From NCBI GenBank assembly GCA_015501055.1, contig JADNYV010000415.1, forward strand, positions 1-30,613: DNA of 30,613 nucleotides, read 5' to 3'. The notes below the pieces were generated by a model. That model worked only from the letters and a program-made list of their open reading frames with translations, had not been told where the DNA came from and searched no databases. The translations under genes and the position numbers were made by a program. Shown here in pieces: positions 29,965 through 30,613 of this stretch (the first letter of the stretch is position 1; the number at the start of each line of letters is the position of its first letter). The DNA comes from Mucidula mucida. Its lineage: Eukaryota; Basidiomycota; Agaricomycetes; Agaricales; Physalacriaceae.

Positions 29965-30099
29965 CCGATTGCCTTGTTGTAACGTGACTGCGCAGAAAGT
30001 GGACGAAACGGCCAACAATGGGCTCGACAATGGGTGATCGAGAAAGAGAAAGGTCCGGACACGTGGCGTGTTACCAAAATGTACGTTGATACACCCCAC

Positions 30100-30613
30100 A
30101 AGTCAAAATCGTAGTCGTAAGTCAAACTCTCATAGGCTCGCCATCAACGTATTTCGCAGCGCTCTCAACGGTTTGCCCTCCAGCTCTTCATCACTTGGAA
30201 GAAAGTGGAATACTGAACTTCGCCACCCAGGGTTTTATTCATGAACGAATGGTTTAGCACCTCGCCTTTGCCCTCTGCTTCCTTCGTTGCCGCCTAGCCA
30301 TGAGCGGGCGATAAACCCATCTTGCAACCTCCTTAAGGTGCGAAATTCAGTCTTGTAATCTCGAACGTCGGATTGAAGACTATTAATGGTATAATGGTAT
30401 AAGGGGATGAGGGGAGAATGGAAGAAAGGGAGCAACGGGCCACTGAGGGTTTCGTAGGAGATCATTTGACATGAAAGGCGGCGTGCCAGTGCGGCGGCGC
30501 ACTATTTCAATCAGATCCTGTCCATGTCGTTTAAGACGCCGTAGATGTGGCCCTCTTCGTCAAAACGGCATGTGATGTTACGCATGCTCAGGCTGATGTC
30601 GCCATACAACGCA
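30100..30613 (-). pseudogene. FunK1 kinase relic running off the right edge
   Basis: Read on the minus strand from the edge: ALYGDISLSMRNITCRFDEE, GVLNDMD, then a stop, then an out-of-frame TGTPPFMS-like block (about 30490-30467), and finally NKTLGGEVQYSTFFQVMKSW near 30245-30180. These are FunK1 landmarks (catalytic loop, DMD, activation segment, C-terminal block) separated by frame breaks and a deletion. The HRD motif has become YGD. The region near 30081-30120 resembles the 3' flank of K2 (24270-24300), so this is a separate K2-like copy adjoining the right arm. The rest lies outside the window. Confidence 0.75.

Larger units (their letters stand above)
22575..30081 (-). repeat. Right arm of the large inverted duplication
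   Basis: This is the mirror of 4333-11550. It contains, read on the minus strand, K1 (broken), the unidentified relic, an extra pseudokinase relic absent from the left arm, the GFA relic, K2 (complete with its intron), NUDIX on the opposite strand, and the H upstream repeat. It is about 290 bases longer than the left arm, mainly from the segment at about 26395-26735 and the K2 intron. Confidence 0.92.

Overview
The window is nuclear DNA of a filamentous fungus, most likely a mushroom-forming basidiomycete (Agaricomycetes). Genes are split by many 45-65 nt GT-AG introns, and the DNA carries FunK1-type fungal protein kinases, F-box proteins, a multi-exon microsomal cytochrome P450 and an ING/PHD chromatin protein. 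No bacterial operon or Shine-Dalgarno logic is seen. The species cannot be read from the sequence. Main architecture: an imperfect inverted duplication with arms of about 7.2-7.5 kb (about 4333-11550 on + and 22575-30081 on -) separated by about 11 kb of unrelated, mostly single-copy genes. Each arm carries, in the same relative order, a long FunK1 kinase (K1), an unidentified relic, a broken GFA-domain gene, a short FunK1 kinase (K2), a convergent NUDIX hydrolase gene, and the 5' region of a repeated gene family here called H. Decay of the arms is asymmetric. K1 is open in the left arm (three exons, 864 aa) but shot through with frameshifts in the right arm. K2 is complete in the right arm (two exons, 417 aa), while the left copy has lost its intron plus nine codons just before the catalytic loop. 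NUDIX remains open in both. Layout: 1-2.8 kb, two tandem F-box genes, the first broken; 3.1-3.7 kb, a dispersed H-family fragment; 4.3-11.5 kb, left arm; 11.2-12.2 kb, H relic; 12.4-14.4 kb, nine-exon P450 on -; 15.3-16.8 kb, ING/PHD gene on +; 17.1-17.5 kb, a palindromic repeat with four CACGTG motifs and a GGCGC tandem repeat; 17.55-17.62 kb, tRNA-Gly(UCC) on -; 18.9-20.5 kb, five-exon questin-oxidase-like gene on +; 21.5-22.5 kb, the best preserved H gene on -; 22.6-30.1 kb, right arm with an extra pseudokinase relic; 30.1-30.6 kb, another pseudokinase relic running off the edge. Functionally this is a turnover-prone accessory locus: expanding and decaying families (FunK1, F-box, H) surround a housekeeping gene (ING), a tRNA and two oxidative enzymes that could serve secondary metabolism. 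No defence, CRISPR or phage-like system is visible. The most informative content is the history of the inverted duplication: shared disabling mutations that predate it, private mutations that follow it, and one segment that is nearly identical between the arms.
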